In this document: piece by piece, positions 8,489-20,243 of the stretch | Numbering within the stretch: position 1 is the first letter of the stretch | How the letters are laid out: every line of letters starts with the position of its first letter | Assembly: GCF_008312835.1 (NCBI RefSeq) | Contig: NZ_VSKS01000009.1 | Coordinates: 186,001 to 250,000, forward strand | DNA from: Streptomyces marokkonensis | GTDB lineage: Bacteria > Actinomycetota > Actinomycetes > Streptomycetales > Streptomycetaceae | Reading direction: 5' to 3' | DNA: 64,000 nucleotides | Notes under the pieces: model-generated | Told to the model about the DNA's origin: nothing | The model's database searches: none | What the model saw: only the letters and a program-made list of their open reading frames with translations | Program-made: the position numbers and the translations under genes

Positions 8489-8817
8489 GGTGCATCGACT
8501 CCTTCGACATGCCTGGAGTGCGGACGGAGAGGGGGTTACGAGACGCCGGGTGGGGCGGGGAGCACCGGCCGCAGGGGTTGCCTGCACGGGGCCTGCTCAC
8601 GACCGCCATTCGCTTGATCGAGCGAGACGTTCGGCTTCTACAAAGCTAAGGGAGCCGGCAGCGCCTGTCTCCACAATTACTCGGACTTCCTACTATCTGA
8701 GACGGCCACCTCAAACATAACCACCTTGAACACATTGACCGGTTAGAGCTGTCCGTGGTGGACTGCCCCTGCAACCGTCATTCACGCATTCAATGGTTAG
8801 AGAGGGTCGTCGTCGGC
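8489..8817. promoter_or_regulatory. AT-richer intergenic region with direct repeats before the hydrolase
   Basis: No gene is seen in this 329-bp stretch. CATTGACCGGTTAGAG (8733-8748) and CATTCAATGGTTAGAG (8787-8802) are direct repeats 54 bases apart. TAACC (8718-8722) and GGTTA (8741-8745) also form an inverted pair. The second copy lies 15 bases before the hydrolase ATG, where a repressor could block translation or transcription. The local base composition is clearly lower in GC than the genes around it. Confidence 0.4.
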
Positions 8818-9684
8818 ATGTCCACAGCCCATCGCACCGTCACCGTCCGGGGCCACGAGGTCGCCTACCGCGAGGCCGGCCCCGCGGACGCCCCCGTGCT
8901 CCTGCTGCTGCACGGCTTCCCCAGCAGTGCGCACATGTTCCGGGACCTCATCCCGCTCCTCGCCGACCGGTACCGGGTCGTCGCCCCCGACCACATCGGG
9001 TTCGGCCGGTCGGCCACTCCCCCGCCCACCGACTTCACGTACACCTTCGAGACGCTGGCCGCGCTCACCGGGGAGTTCACCGAGAAGCTGGGACTGGACC
9101 GGTTCGCGCTCTACGTGCAGGACTACGGCGCCCCCATCGGGCTGCGCCTCGCCCTGGCCCACCCCGACCGCGTCACCGCGATCGTCACCCAGAACGGCAA
9201 CGCCTACGAGGAGGGGCTCGGCAGGGACGCCTGGGCACCCGTGCTCGACCTCGTCGCGCACCGCACGCCCGAGACCGAGGCACCGGTGCGGGAGATCTAC
9301 ACGCTCGACGGGATCAAGTGGCAGTACCTGCACGGCGTTCCCGACCCGAGTCTGGTCAGCCCGGACGCGTACGAGCACGACGCGGCGCTCATCGCCCGGC
9401 CCGGGCAGGCGGAGATCCAGCTCGACCTGATCTCCGACTACGGCTCCAACATCGCCCTCTACCCGGCCTTCCACGCGTACTTCCGCGACAGCCAGGTCCC
9501 GCTGCTGGCCACCTGGGGCGCCCATGACGAGATCTTCGTCCCGGCCGGTGCCCTCGCCTTCCAGCGCGACCTGCCGAAGGCGGAGGTCCACCTCCTGCCC
9601 ACCGGCCACTTCGCCCTGGAGACCCACGCGGCGCAGATCGCCGCCCTCATGCGGGACTTCCTCGCCCGCAGCCTCACCCCCTGA
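8818..9684 (+). CDS. Alpha/beta hydrolase, epoxide hydrolase/haloalkane dehalogenase-like
   Basis: 288 aa from ATG 8818; the in-frame GTG at 8755 would add an implausible Cys/His-rich leader. LLLHGFPSSAHMF provides the HGxP oxyanion motif. The nucleophile elbow reads YVQDYGAPIGL, with Asp instead of Ser, as in epoxide hydrolases and haloalkane dehalogenases. The terminal GHFALETHA supplies the histidine. Hydrolysis of a C-O or C-halogen bond through a covalent aspartyl ester is expected; the substrate is unknown. It is a single gene, convergent with pruA across a perfect palindromic terminator, and its promoter region carries direct repeats. Confidence 0.85.
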   Translation: MSTAHRTVTVRGHEVAYREAGPADAPVLLLLHGFPSSAHMFRDLIPLLADRYRVVAPDHIGFGRSATPPPTDFTYTFETLAALTGEFTEKLGLDRFALYVQDYGAPIGLRLALAHPDRVTAIVTQNGNAYEEGLGRDAWAPVLDLVAHRTPETEAPVREIYTLDGIKWQYLHGVPDPSLVSPDAYEHDAALIARPGQAEIQLDLISDYGSNIALYPAFHAYFRDSQVPLLATWGAHDEIFVPAGALAFQRDLPKAEVHLLPTGHFALETHAAQIAALMRDFLARSLTP

Positions 9685-9688
9685 CACA

Positions 9689-9725
9689 CACGGGGCCGGG
9701 CCGTCGTCGACGGCCCGGCCCCGTG
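9689..9725. terminator. Near-perfect 37-bp palindromic bidirectional terminator
   Basis: Two exact 18-base arms (9689-9706 and 9708-9725) flank a single central T. It sits between the converging hydrolase and pruA genes and can serve both strands. Confidence 0.7.
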
Positions 9726-9742
9726 GGAGTACGCGCGGGAGG

Positions 9743-11374
9743 TCAGCCCATGTGCGGGTACGTGTAGTCGGTCGGCGGGACCAGCGTCTCCTTGATGGCG
9801 CGGGTCAGCGTCCAGCGCATCAGGTTCTGCGGGGCACCGGCCTTGTCGTTGGTGCCGGAGGCACGGCCGCCGCCGAAGGGCTGCTGGCCGACGACGGCGC
9901 CGGTCGACTTGTCGTTGATGTAGAAGTTGCCGGCCGCGTAGCGCAGCTTGTCCATCGTGTACGCCGCCGCCGCACGGTCGTTCGCGATGACCGAGCCGGT
10001 CAGGGCGTAGTCCGACACCGACTCCATCTGGGTCAGCATCTCGTCGTACTTCTCGTCGTCGTAGACGTGCACGGCGAGGATCGGGCCGAAGTACTCGGTG
10101 CGGAACACCTCGTTCTCCGGGTCGTCGCACTCGATGACGGTCGGGCGGACGAACCAGCCCTCCGAGTCGTCGTAGGAGCCACCCGCGACGATCGTGCAGG
10201 ACGCGTCCTCCTCGGCACGGTCGATGGCGGCCTTGTTCTTTGCGAAGGACCGCTCGTCGATGACGGCGCCGATGAAGTTGGACAGGTCGGTGACGTCACC
10301 CATCCTGATGCCGTCGACCTCGGCCGCGAACTCCTCCTTGAAGCCGGAGTTCCAGATCGACGCCGGGATGTAGGCGCGGGAGGTCGCCGAGCACTTCTGG
10401 CCCTGGTACTCGAAGGCACCGCGGGTCAGGGCCGTCTTGAGGATCGCGCGGTCGGCGCTGGGGTGGGCGACGACGAAGTCCTTGCCGCCGGTCTCGCCGA
10501 CCAGACGCGGGTACGTGCGGTACTTCTCGATGTTGTTGCCGACCGTCTTCCACAGGTGCTGGAAGGTCTTGGTCGAGCCGGTGAAGTGGATGCCGGCCAG
10601 GTCCCGGTGGACCAGTGCGACCTCCGAGACCTCGATGCCGTCACCGGTGACGAGGTTGATGACGCCCTTGGGCAGACCCGCCTCCTCCAGCAGCTGCATC
10701 AGCAGCACGGCGGCGTGGGTCTGGGTCGGGGACGGCTTCCAGACCACCACGTTGCCCATCAGCGCGGGCGCGGTGGGCAGGTTGGCCGCGATGGCGCTGA
10801 AGTTGAACGGCGTGATCGCGTACACGAAGCCCTCGAGCGGGCGGTGGTCGAGGCGGTTCCAGACGCCCGGGGAGTTGGCCGGGGGCTGCTCGGCGAGGAT
10901 GCCGCGCGCGTAGTGGACGTTGAAGCGCCAGAAGTCGACCAGCTCGCAGGGGCTGTCGATCTCGGCCTGCTGGGCGGTCTTGGACTGGCCCAGCATGGTG
11001 GAGGCGGCGATGGTCTCGCGCCACGGGCCGGCCAGCAGCTCGGCGGCGCGCAGGATGATCGCCGCGCGGTCGTCGAAGGACATCGCACGCCAGGCGGGCG
11101 CGGCGGCGAGGGCCGCGTCGATGGCGTCCCGGGCGTCCTGCTGGGTGGCGTTGGCGTACGTGCCCAGGCGGGCCTTGTGGTTGTGCGGCTGCACGACGTC
11201 GAAGCGCTCGCCGCCGCCCATCCGCTTCTCGCCGCCGATGGTGCAGGGCAGGTCGATCGGGTTGTCGGCCAGCTCCTTGAGCTTGGCCTCGAGCCGGGCG
11301 CGCTCGGGCGTCCCGGGGGCGTAGCCGTGCACCGGCTCGTTGACGGGGGTGGGGACCTGGGTCACAGCGTCCAT
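9743..11374 (-). CDS. pruA: L-glutamate gamma-semialdehyde (1-pyrroline-5-carboxylate) dehydrogenase
   Basis: 543 aa from ATG 11374, with AAGGAG 9 bases before it. This is an aldehyde dehydrogenase fold: ITPFNFSAIAANLP and GNVVVWKPSPTQ bind NAD, VGETGGKDF carries the general-base region, and GQKCSATSRAYIP contains the catalytic Cys328. It oxidises glutamate semialdehyde to glutamate, the second step of proline degradation. It lies directly downstream of putA (proline dehydrogenase) on the same strand, so the two monofunctional enzymes replace the fused PutA of enteric bacteria. The 174-bp gap to putA contains a duplicated piece of putA. Confidence 0.95.
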   Translation of the reverse strand: MDAVTQVPTPVNEPVHGYAPGTPERARLEAKLKELADNPIDLPCTIGGEKRMGGGERFDVVQPHNHKARLGTYANATQQDARDAIDAALAAAPAWRAMSFDDRAAIILRAAELLAGPWRETIAASTMLGQSKTAQQAEIDSPCELVDFWRFNVHYARGILAEQPPANSPGVWNRLDHRPLEGFVYAITPFNFSAIAANLPTAPALMGNVVVWKPSPTQTHAAVLLMQLLEEAGLPKGVINLVTGDGIEVSEVALVHRDLAGIHFTGSTKTFQHLWKTVGNNIEKYRTYPRLVGETGGKDFVVAHPSADRAILKTALTRGAFEYQGQKCSATSRAYIPASIWNSGFKEEFAAEVDGIRMGDVTDLSNFIGAVIDERSFAKNKAAIDRAEEDASCTIVAGGSYDDSEGWFVRPTVIECDDPENEVFRTEYFGPILAVHVYDDEKYDEMLTQMESVSDYALTGSVIANDRAAAAYTMDKLRYAAGNFYINDKSTGAVVGQQPFGGGRASGTNDKAGAPQNLMRWTLTRAIKETLVPPTDYTYPHMG

Positions 11375-11420
11375 GGGTGGCGTAACTCCTTGTCGTGAGC
11401 GGTGTGGTCTCAGCCCTTGG

Positions 11421-11479
11421 TGATCATGCTGCGCGGGAAGAAGCTCAGGTTCGCGGGCTTCTCCGCCAGACGCCTCATG
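11421..11479 (-). repeat. Displaced second copy of the putA 3' end
   Basis: This 59-bp segment matches 11560-11618, the real end of putA, at 58 of 59 bases. It encodes the same C-terminal MRRLAEKPANLSFFLR and then MITKG-stop, where the joined copy ends MISHN-stop. Between the copies, 11480-11538 begins CTGTGCC and ends GGCACAG as an inverted repeat enclosing GC palindromes. Confidence 0.8.
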
Positions 11480-11548
11480 CTGTGCCTTCCCGGGGGACAA
11501 CCCCCGGACCCCCGGCCGGGGCCGTGGCTGCGGCACAGCCGAGTTGTC

Positions 11549-12475
11549 TCAGTTGTGGCTGATCATGCTGCGCAGGAAGAAGCTCAGGTTCGCGGGCTTC
11601 TCCGCCAGACGCCTCATGAAGTAGCCGTACCAGTCGGTGCCGTAGGCCGTGTAGACGCGCATGCGGTGGCCCTCGGCGGCCAGCCTCAGGTGCTCGTCGC
11701 CGCGGATGCCGTAGAGCATCTGGAACTCGTACTCGTCGGGCTTGCGCCCGGCGGTGCGGGCCAGTTCCTGGGCGATGGAGATCAGACGCGGGTCGTGGGA
11801 CCCGATCATCGGGTACCCCTCGCCCTCCATCAACGTCCGCAGGATGCGCACGTACGCCTTGTCGATCTCGTGCTTCTGCTGGTGGGCGACTTCGGCGGGC
11901 TCCTTGTAGGCGCCCTTCACCAACCGTACGCGACTGCCGGCCGCGGCGAGGCGGCGCGCGTCCTCCTCGGTGCGGAAGAGGTAGGCCTGGATGACGCAGC
12001 CCGTCTGCGGGACGTCCTTCCGCAGCTCCTCGTGGATGGCGAACATCGAGTCGAGGGTGGTGTGGTCCTCGGCGTCCAGCGTGACGGTGGTGCCGATCTC
12101 GGCGGCGGCCTCGACGACCGGGCGGACGTTGGCCAGCGCCAGCTCGTGGCCGCCGGGGAGGGCCTGGCCGAACATCGACAGCTTCACCGACATCTCGGCG
12201 CGGGAGCCGAGCTCCAGCGGCCGAAGCCGGTCGATCAGCTCCAGGTACGCGTCGCGCGCGGCGGCGGCCTGCTCGGGGGTGGTGATGTCCTCGCCGACGA
12301 CGTCCATGGTGAGTTCCAGGCCGTTGCCGGTGAGCTCCTGGATGATCGGCAGGATCTCGTCGACGGTCTCGCCGGGGATGAAGCGGTCGACGACCTGCTT
12401 GGTCACCGGGGCCGCCGAGATCAGGCGTCGCATCCGGTCGCTGCGCGACGCGGCGAGAATCACGGGACCCAGCAC
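11549..12475 (-). CDS. putA: Proline dehydrogenase
   Basis: 308 aa from GTG 12475, preceded by GGAGG at good spacing; earlier in-frame starts lack one. This is the monofunctional flavin-dependent TIM-barrel enzyme. TLDAEDHTTLDSMF, VRLVKGAYKEP and the YEFQMLYGIR stretch near the C-terminus are typical. It oxidises proline to pyrroline-5-carboxylate and passes electrons to FAD and the respiratory chain; the product goes to PruA downstream. A PucR-family gene is divergent from it. Its last 20 codons are duplicated downstream, so the present C-terminus (SMISHN) may differ from the ancestral one (SMITKG). Confidence 0.93.
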   Translation of the reverse strand: MLGPVILAASRSDRMRRLISAAPVTKQVVDRFIPGETVDEILPIIQELTGNGLELTMDVVGEDITTPEQAAAARDAYLELIDRLRPLELGSRAEMSVKLSMFGQALPGGHELALANVRPVVEAAAEIGTTVTLDAEDHTTLDSMFAIHEELRKDVPQTGCVIQAYLFRTEEDARRLAAAGSRVRLVKGAYKEPAEVAHQQKHEIDKAYVRILRTLMEGEGYPMIGSHDPRLISIAQELARTAGRKPDEYEFQMLYGIRGDEHLRLAAEGHRMRVYTAYGTDWYGYFMRRLAEKPANLSFFLRSMISHN

Positions 12476-12630
12476 GGGGCACCTCCACAAGTGCATGAGG
12501 CCGTCACCCGACATCCCGGGTACGGCACGGAGAACCACCGTGAAACCTAAGGATGACCCCGATCCTGGGCCATCGACAGCTGTCACGCATCCGTGCCGGA
12601 GATCTCAGACAGATGTATGAAGGCTCCGGG

Positions 12631-12645
12631 ATTCTGCGGCAGAAT
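12631..12645. promoter_or_regulatory. Perfect palindrome next to the start of the proline regulator
   Basis: ATTCTGC-G-GCAGAAT has exact 7-base arms and ends 6 bases before the GTG at 12652, in the 176-bp divergent region between putA and the regulator. Its symmetry and position suit an operator for the PucR-type protein encoded next to it, which would imply autoregulation. This is inferred from position only. Confidence 0.45.
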
Positions 12646-12651
12646 GCCCGG

Positions 12652-13887
12652 GTGACGTCGGAATACAGGGACGACTACCAGGAGCTGGTGGACGAGATCT
12701 CCGAGCTGCTGGGCGCCCCGGCGACCCTGGAGAACCGGGATTTCGAGCTGATCGCGTTCGGGGCGTACGACAGCGAGGGCGACCTCGATCCGTCGGCGCT
12801 GGACCCCGTGCGCACCCGCTCGATCCTGACCCGCCGTTCGACGGCCGCCGTCCGCGCCTGGTTCGAGGGCTTCGGCATCACGCGTGCGACGGGCCCCGTG
12901 CGCATTCCGCGCACCCCGGAGGCGGGCGTGCACCGCGGACGCGTCTGCCTGCCGGTACGCCACCGGGGAGTCGTCCTCGGTTACGTCTGGCTGCTCGACT
13001 ACGACCCGGGCCCCTCCCCGCAGCAGCTGGACGCGGCCATGCGGGTGACGGCGCGGATCGGGGCCCTGCTCGCGGACGAGGCCCAGCACGGCGCCGACCT
13101 CACCCGCGAACTGCGGGCGGTGCTGACCGCGGAGCGGGACTGGCAGCGGGAGATGGCGGTCGCCGAGTTGCGCACCGCCCTCGGCAGCCGCGCCGACGGT
13201 CCGCACACGGTGGTCTGTGTCGCGCCCTGGCCCTCCGCCGCCCCCGACGACGCCCCGTCGGTCCGTACGGTGCCGGGCGCCACGGCGCTGTGCACCCTGC
13301 CGTCGGGCGCGACCGGCCTGTCCCTCGCCCTGCTGCTGCGGCTGCGCTCGACGGACGCGCTCGCCCCGGCGACGTCGGCGGCCTCCCGGCTCCTGGAGCG
13401 GGCCCGGGACGGCGGTCCGGCCGGGCAGGACGGCGGCCCTCCGCGGGCGGCCGGGATCGCCGCGCCCCGCGCGGGTCTCGCCGACCTGGGCACGGCCTGG
13501 GAGGAGGCCTCGGCCTCGGCGCGGGCGGCGCTGGCCGAACCCCGGCTCGGACCGGTCGCCCAGTGGGCGTCCATCGGCCCCTTCCGCCTGCTGACCGCGC
13601 TGCCCCCCGGGGCCGCCCACGATCCCGCCGTCAGCCCGCTGCTCTCCCCCGCGCAGACGGAACTCGCCCGCACCGCCGAGATCTACCTCGACCGTGCGGG
13701 CCAGGCCGGCCGTACGGCGGTCGAGCTGGGCATCCACCGGCAGACCCTCTACTACCGCCTGTCCCGGATCGAGCAGCTCACGGGCCTGGACCTGGACGAC
13801 GGGGAGGACCGCCTGCTGCTGCACATGGTGCTCAAGGCGCACCGCCTGCGGCGGCCGCCCCGATCACCCGGCGAAGGCCGGCGGTGA
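12652..13887 (+). CDS. PucR/CdaR-family transcriptional regulator, likely proline-responsive
   Basis: 411 aa from GTG 12652 ([16 protein letters not shown]). In-frame ATG 12613 is a possible alternative, but it would place the palindrome inside the coding region. The N-terminal half has GAF-like features ([28 protein letters not shown]). The C-terminus (about residues 350-405) is the Puc[24 protein letters not shown]. Regulators of this type beside proline genes activate them in response to proline. Being divergent from putA-pruA supports that role, but the inducer is not shown by the sequence. Confidence 0.8.
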   Translation: MTSEYRDDYQELVDEISELLGAPATLENRDFELIAFGAYDSEGDLDPSALDPVRTRSILTRRSTAAVRAWFEGFGITRATGPVRIPRTPEAGVHRGRVCLPVRHRGVVLGYVWLLDYDPGPSPQQLDAAMRVTARIGALLADEAQHGADLTRELRAVLTAERDWQREMAVAELRTALGSRADGPHTVVCVAPWPSAAPDDAPSVRTVPGATALCTLPSGATGLSLALLLRLRSTDALAPATSAASRLLERARDGGPAGQDGGPPRAAGIAAPRAGLADLGTAWEEASASARAALAEPRLGPVAQWASIGPFRLLTALPPGAAHDPAVSPLLSPAQTELARTAEIYLDRAGQAGRTAVELGIHRQTLYYRLSRIEQLTGLDLDDGEDRLLLHMVLKAHRLRRPPRSPGEGRR

Positions 13888-13947
13888 GCTGTCCCGCCTC
13901 GGGGGCGGTGCGCGGCTCGCCGGGCCTCTTCCGCGGGGGTTCCAGCC

Positions 13948-14580
13948 CCGCTCGCCCTCAACACCCTGTCGGCCTTCGGGATGATGGGCTCGGCCTTCTT
14001 CACCATCCGGTACCTCCAGTCGGTCCTCGGCAAGAGCGCGCTGGAGGCCGCGTTGTGGAGCCTGCCGGCGTCGGTGCTGATCGGCGTCGCCGCGCCGGCC
14101 GCCGCGCAGCTGGTCCAGCGGGGGATCGAGCGTGCGTACGTGGTGCCGGCCGGCTTCCTCGTCTCCGCCGGCGGCTACGGGCTGCCGGCCCTGGCGGACA
14201 CGGACTCGCTCTGGCTGGTGCCGGCCGCGTGCGGGGTCATGGCCTCGGGCATCGTCGTCGCGATGTCCCCGCTCACCGACCCGGCCCTGAGTCCGGCACC
14301 GGTCGAGAAGGCGGGGGCGGCCCCGGCCCTGGCCCGGGAGACGCTGGGCGGCGCGCCGGCCGTGGCGGCCGAGCCGCCGGGGCGCGCGGGGGACGCCCTG
14401 GCGACGGCGACGCGCGAGGCGTTCACCAGCGGGATGCGGGGGGCCGCGATCGCGGGTGCGGTGCTGCTCGTCGGCGCCGCGGGACTGGCGGCCGCGGGCC
14501 TGCGGCACGTCAGGGTGCGTCCGGAGGCACCCACGGAAAACGCCGGACGGGCTGACACACTCAGCCCGTCCGGCGTGTGA
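13948..14580 (+). pseudogene. Decayed MFS (DHA2, EmrB/QacA-like) exporter remnant
   Basis: The readable part begins ALNTLSAFGMMGSAFFTIRY, which in full-length exporters lies past the middle of a 14-helix protein. All earlier transmembrane helices are missing, and the regulator gene ends only 60 bases upstream. Inside, EKAGAAPALARETLGGA appears to join segments that intact homologues separate by roughly 40-50 residues, indicating an internal deletion; this is from memory of the family. The frame also runs through the serA terminator before its stop, so the original stop is probably lost. No start codon with a ribosome site is evident. A functional product is unlikely. Confidence 0.7.
14537..14575 (-). 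terminator. Intrinsic terminator of serA
   Basis: CGCCGGACGGGCTGA and TCAGCCCGTCCGGCG are exact 15-base complements (14541-14555 and 14561-14575) with a 5-base loop. On the minus strand they are followed by TTTT. The hairpin lies 62 bases beyond the serA stop and inside the 3' end of the MFS remnant frame. Confidence 0.8.
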
Positions 14581-14637
14581 GGACGGAGCCCGTTCAGGGC
14601 GAACGGGGGTCCCGGGGCAGGGCTGCCCCCGGCACTC

Positions 14638-16227
14638 TCAGACCAGGTTGACCGAGCGGGCCGACGTCGCGCCGATCTCCGCCGCCAGCTCACCCAGCAC
14701 CCCGGAGGACACCGTGTCGTCGACCGTCAGCACGGCGAGCGCCTCGCCGCCGACCGTCGCCCGGGCGACCTGCATGCCCGCGATGTTGATGCCCGCCTCA
14801 CCGAGGATGCGGCCCACGGTGCCGACGACACCCGGACGGTCCTCGTAGCGCAGGACGACCATGTGGTCGGCGAGGGCGAGGTCGACGTCGTACTCGCCGA
14901 CCGCGACGATCTTCTGGACGTGCTTGGGACCGGCCAGCGTGCCGGAGACCGAGATCTCCTCGCCGCCGGAGAGGGTGCCGCGCACGGTGACGACGTTGCG
15001 GTGGTCGGCCGACTCCGAGCTGGTGGTCAGCCGGACCTCGACACCGCGCTCCTGGGCGAACAGCGGGGCGTTGACGTAGGAGACCGTCTCGTCGACGACG
15101 TCCTCGAAGACACCCTTGAGCGCGGACAGCTCCAGCACCTTCACGTCGTGCTGGGTGATCTCGCCGTACACCTCGACGTCGAGGCGGACCGCGACCTCAC
15201 CGGCGAGCGCGGTGAAGATCCGGCCGAGGCGCTCGGCGAGCGGCAGGCCCGGCTTGACGTCCTCGGCGATGACGCCGCCCTGCACGTTCACCGCGTCCGG
15301 GACCAGCTCGCCGGCGAGCGCGAGACGCACCGAGCGGGCGACGGCGATACCGGCCTTCTCCTGGGCCTCGTCGGTGGAGGCGCCGAGGTGCGGGGTGCAG
15401 ACGACCTGGTCGAACTCGAAGAGCGGGGAGTCCGTGCACGGCTCCTTGGCGTACACGTCCAGGCCCGCGCCGGCGACCCGGCCCTCCTTGAGCGCCGAGT
15501 ACAGCGCCTCCTCGTCGACGATGCCGCCGCGCGCGGCGTTGATGACGCGCACGCCCGGCTTGACCTTGCGCAGCGCCTCGTCGCCGATCAGACCGAGGGT
15601 CTCGGGGGTCTTGGGCAGGTGGACGGTGATGAAGTCGGAGACCTCGAGCAGCTCGTCCAGCGACAGCACCTTGACGCCCATCTGCGCGGCCCGCGCGGGC
15701 TGCACGTAGGGGTCGTAGGCGACGACCTTCATGCCGAACGCGGACATGCGCTGCGCGACGAGGGCGCCGATCCGCCCCAGACCCACCACACCGAGGGTCT
15801 TCTCGGCGAGCTCGACGCCCGTGTACTTGCTCCGCTTCCACTCGCCGTTCTTCAGCGCGGCGTTGGCCTGCGGGATGTTGCGCGCGGTGGCGACGATCAG
15901 ACCGCAGGCGAGCTCGGCGGCGGTGACGATGTTGGAGGTGGGGGCGTTGACGACCATCACGCCGGCCTTGGTCGCGGCGGAGACGTCCACGTTGTCGAGG
16001 CCGACGCCGGCGCGGGCGACGACCTTGAGCCGGCGGGCGGCGGCGACCGCCTCGGCGTCGACCTTGGTGGCCGAGCGGATCAGGATCGCGTCCACGTCGG
16101 CGATGGCCGGGAGCAGCTCGGCACGGTCCGCGCCGTTGCAGTGGCGGATCTCGAAGTCCGGGCCGAGGGCGTCGACGGTGGCGGGCGACAGCTCTTCAGC
16201 GATGAGTACGACGGGTTTCGAGCTCAC
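14638..16227 (-). CDS. serA: D-3-phosphoglycerate dehydrogenase
   Basis: 529 aa from GTG 16227, with GAGG 8 bases upstream. The NAD-binding GVVGLGRIGALVAQ and the catalytic NAARGG (Arg) and TPHLGAST (His) motifs are present. An ASB intervening domain follows at about residues 315-450, and a C-terminal ACT domain carries RPGVVGTVGRILGEAGINIA, the usual serine-sensing site. It is the long actinobacterial form. It oxidises 3-phosphoglycerate, the committed step of serine synthesis. It is separated from ilvC upstream by a strong terminator, so it has its own promoter; TAGACT near 16350 is a possible -10. Confidence 0.95.
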   Translation of the reverse strand: MSSKPVVLIAEELSPATVDALGPDFEIRHCNGADRAELLPAIADVDAILIRSATKVDAEAVAAARRLKVVARAGVGLDNVDVSAATKAGVMVVNAPTSNIVTAAELACGLIVATARNIPQANAALKNGEWKRSKYTGVELAEKTLGVVGLGRIGALVAQRMSAFGMKVVAYDPYVQPARAAQMGVKVLSLDELLEVSDFITVHLPKTPETLGLIGDEALRKVKPGVRVINAARGGIVDEEALYSALKEGRVAGAGLDVYAKEPCTDSPLFEFDQVVCTPHLGASTDEAQEKAGIAVARSVRLALAGELVPDAVNVQGGVIAEDVKPGLPLAERLGRIFTALAGEVAVRLDVEVYGEITQHDVKVLELSALKGVFEDVVDETVSYVNAPLFAQERGVEVRLTTSSESADHRNVVTVRGTLSGGEEISVSGTLAGPKHVQKIVAVGEYDVDLALADHMVVLRYEDRPGVVGTVGRILGEAGINIAGMQVARATVGGEALAVLTVDDTVSSGVLGELAAEIGATSARSVNLV

Positions 16228-16448
16228 GTGAGTCCTCACAAGTCCAATGCGGACGGCCGTCCCGACGGCCGCAGGCGGTGAAGAAGTGCTAGCCGCGTGG
16301 AAGACGCACGACGCTGTGGGCCTGACGCGTATGTAGTGCAGCAGTCTAGTGGCGCCGAGGGCGTCGTCTTACGCCGCTGCGGAAGGATCACCCGTCCGTG
16401 GCGGGACGGGATGGACAACGCCGTACCACCGACGTTACCCCGGGTTCG

Positions 16449-16485
16449 CCCGAAGGGCCGGAGCATTCCGCTCCGGCCCTTCGGG
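16449..16485 (-). terminator. Terminator of the ilvBNC operon
   Basis: CCCGAAGGGCCGGAGC (16449-16464) and GCTCCGGCCCTTCGGG (16470-16485) are exact 16-base complements with a 5-base loop, 10 bases after the ilvC stop. Confidence 0.8.
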
Positions 16486-16494
16486 GCATGAGGC

Positions 16495-20012
<3,518 letters not shown>

Positions 20013-20093
20013 CGGCATTCTCTTCTCGATGCTGAGGGTTTTATGCGAAGTTCGTGCGGGTTACGCGTGCTGCTCGGCAGGTGCCTGTGCAAC

Positions 20094-20127
20094 AAAAAAC
20101 CCCTCGTGCCATGAGGCAAGCGAGGGG
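20094..20127 (-). terminator. Attenuator terminator of the ilvBNC operon
   Basis: On the minus strand CCCCTCG (20127-20121) and CGAGGGG (20106-20100) form a stem followed by TTTTTT, 82 bases before the ilvB start. Upstream, GCGCGTCGG and CCGACGCGC, and GCTGAGC and GCTCAGC, can form competing stems that overlap the end of the leader peptide, as expected for ribosome-mediated attenuation. Confidence 0.8.
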
Positions 20128-20168
20128 AAGCGCGTCGGGTGGTGGTCGCTGAGCGATCTGGCTCAGCG

Positions 20169-20210
20169 TCAGCCGACGCGCTGTCCAAGTACGAGAATTC
20201 GGGTGCGCAT
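20169..20210 (-). CDS. ilvBNC leader peptide (attenuation)
   Basis: 13 codons, MRTRILVLGQRVG, from ATG 20210. GGGGGGAGGG lies 8 bases upstream. Four consecutive codons specify Ile-Leu-Val-Leu, the end products of the operon. The stop codon falls in the strand that pairs with downstream sequence at 20138-20150. When charged Ile, Leu or Val tRNA is scarce, a ribosome stalled here would free the anti-terminator. Attenuators of this class before actinobacterial ilvB have been proposed by comparative genomics. The peptide itself has no other expected role. Confidence 0.85.
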   Translation of the reverse strand: MRTRILVLGQRVG

Positions 20211-20243
20211 GGCACTGACCCTCCCCCCGCCGCACACCCACTG

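Noticed and set aside
11421-11479. Separate small gene downstream of putA
   Set aside because: It is a copy of the putA 3' end without start or ribosome site.
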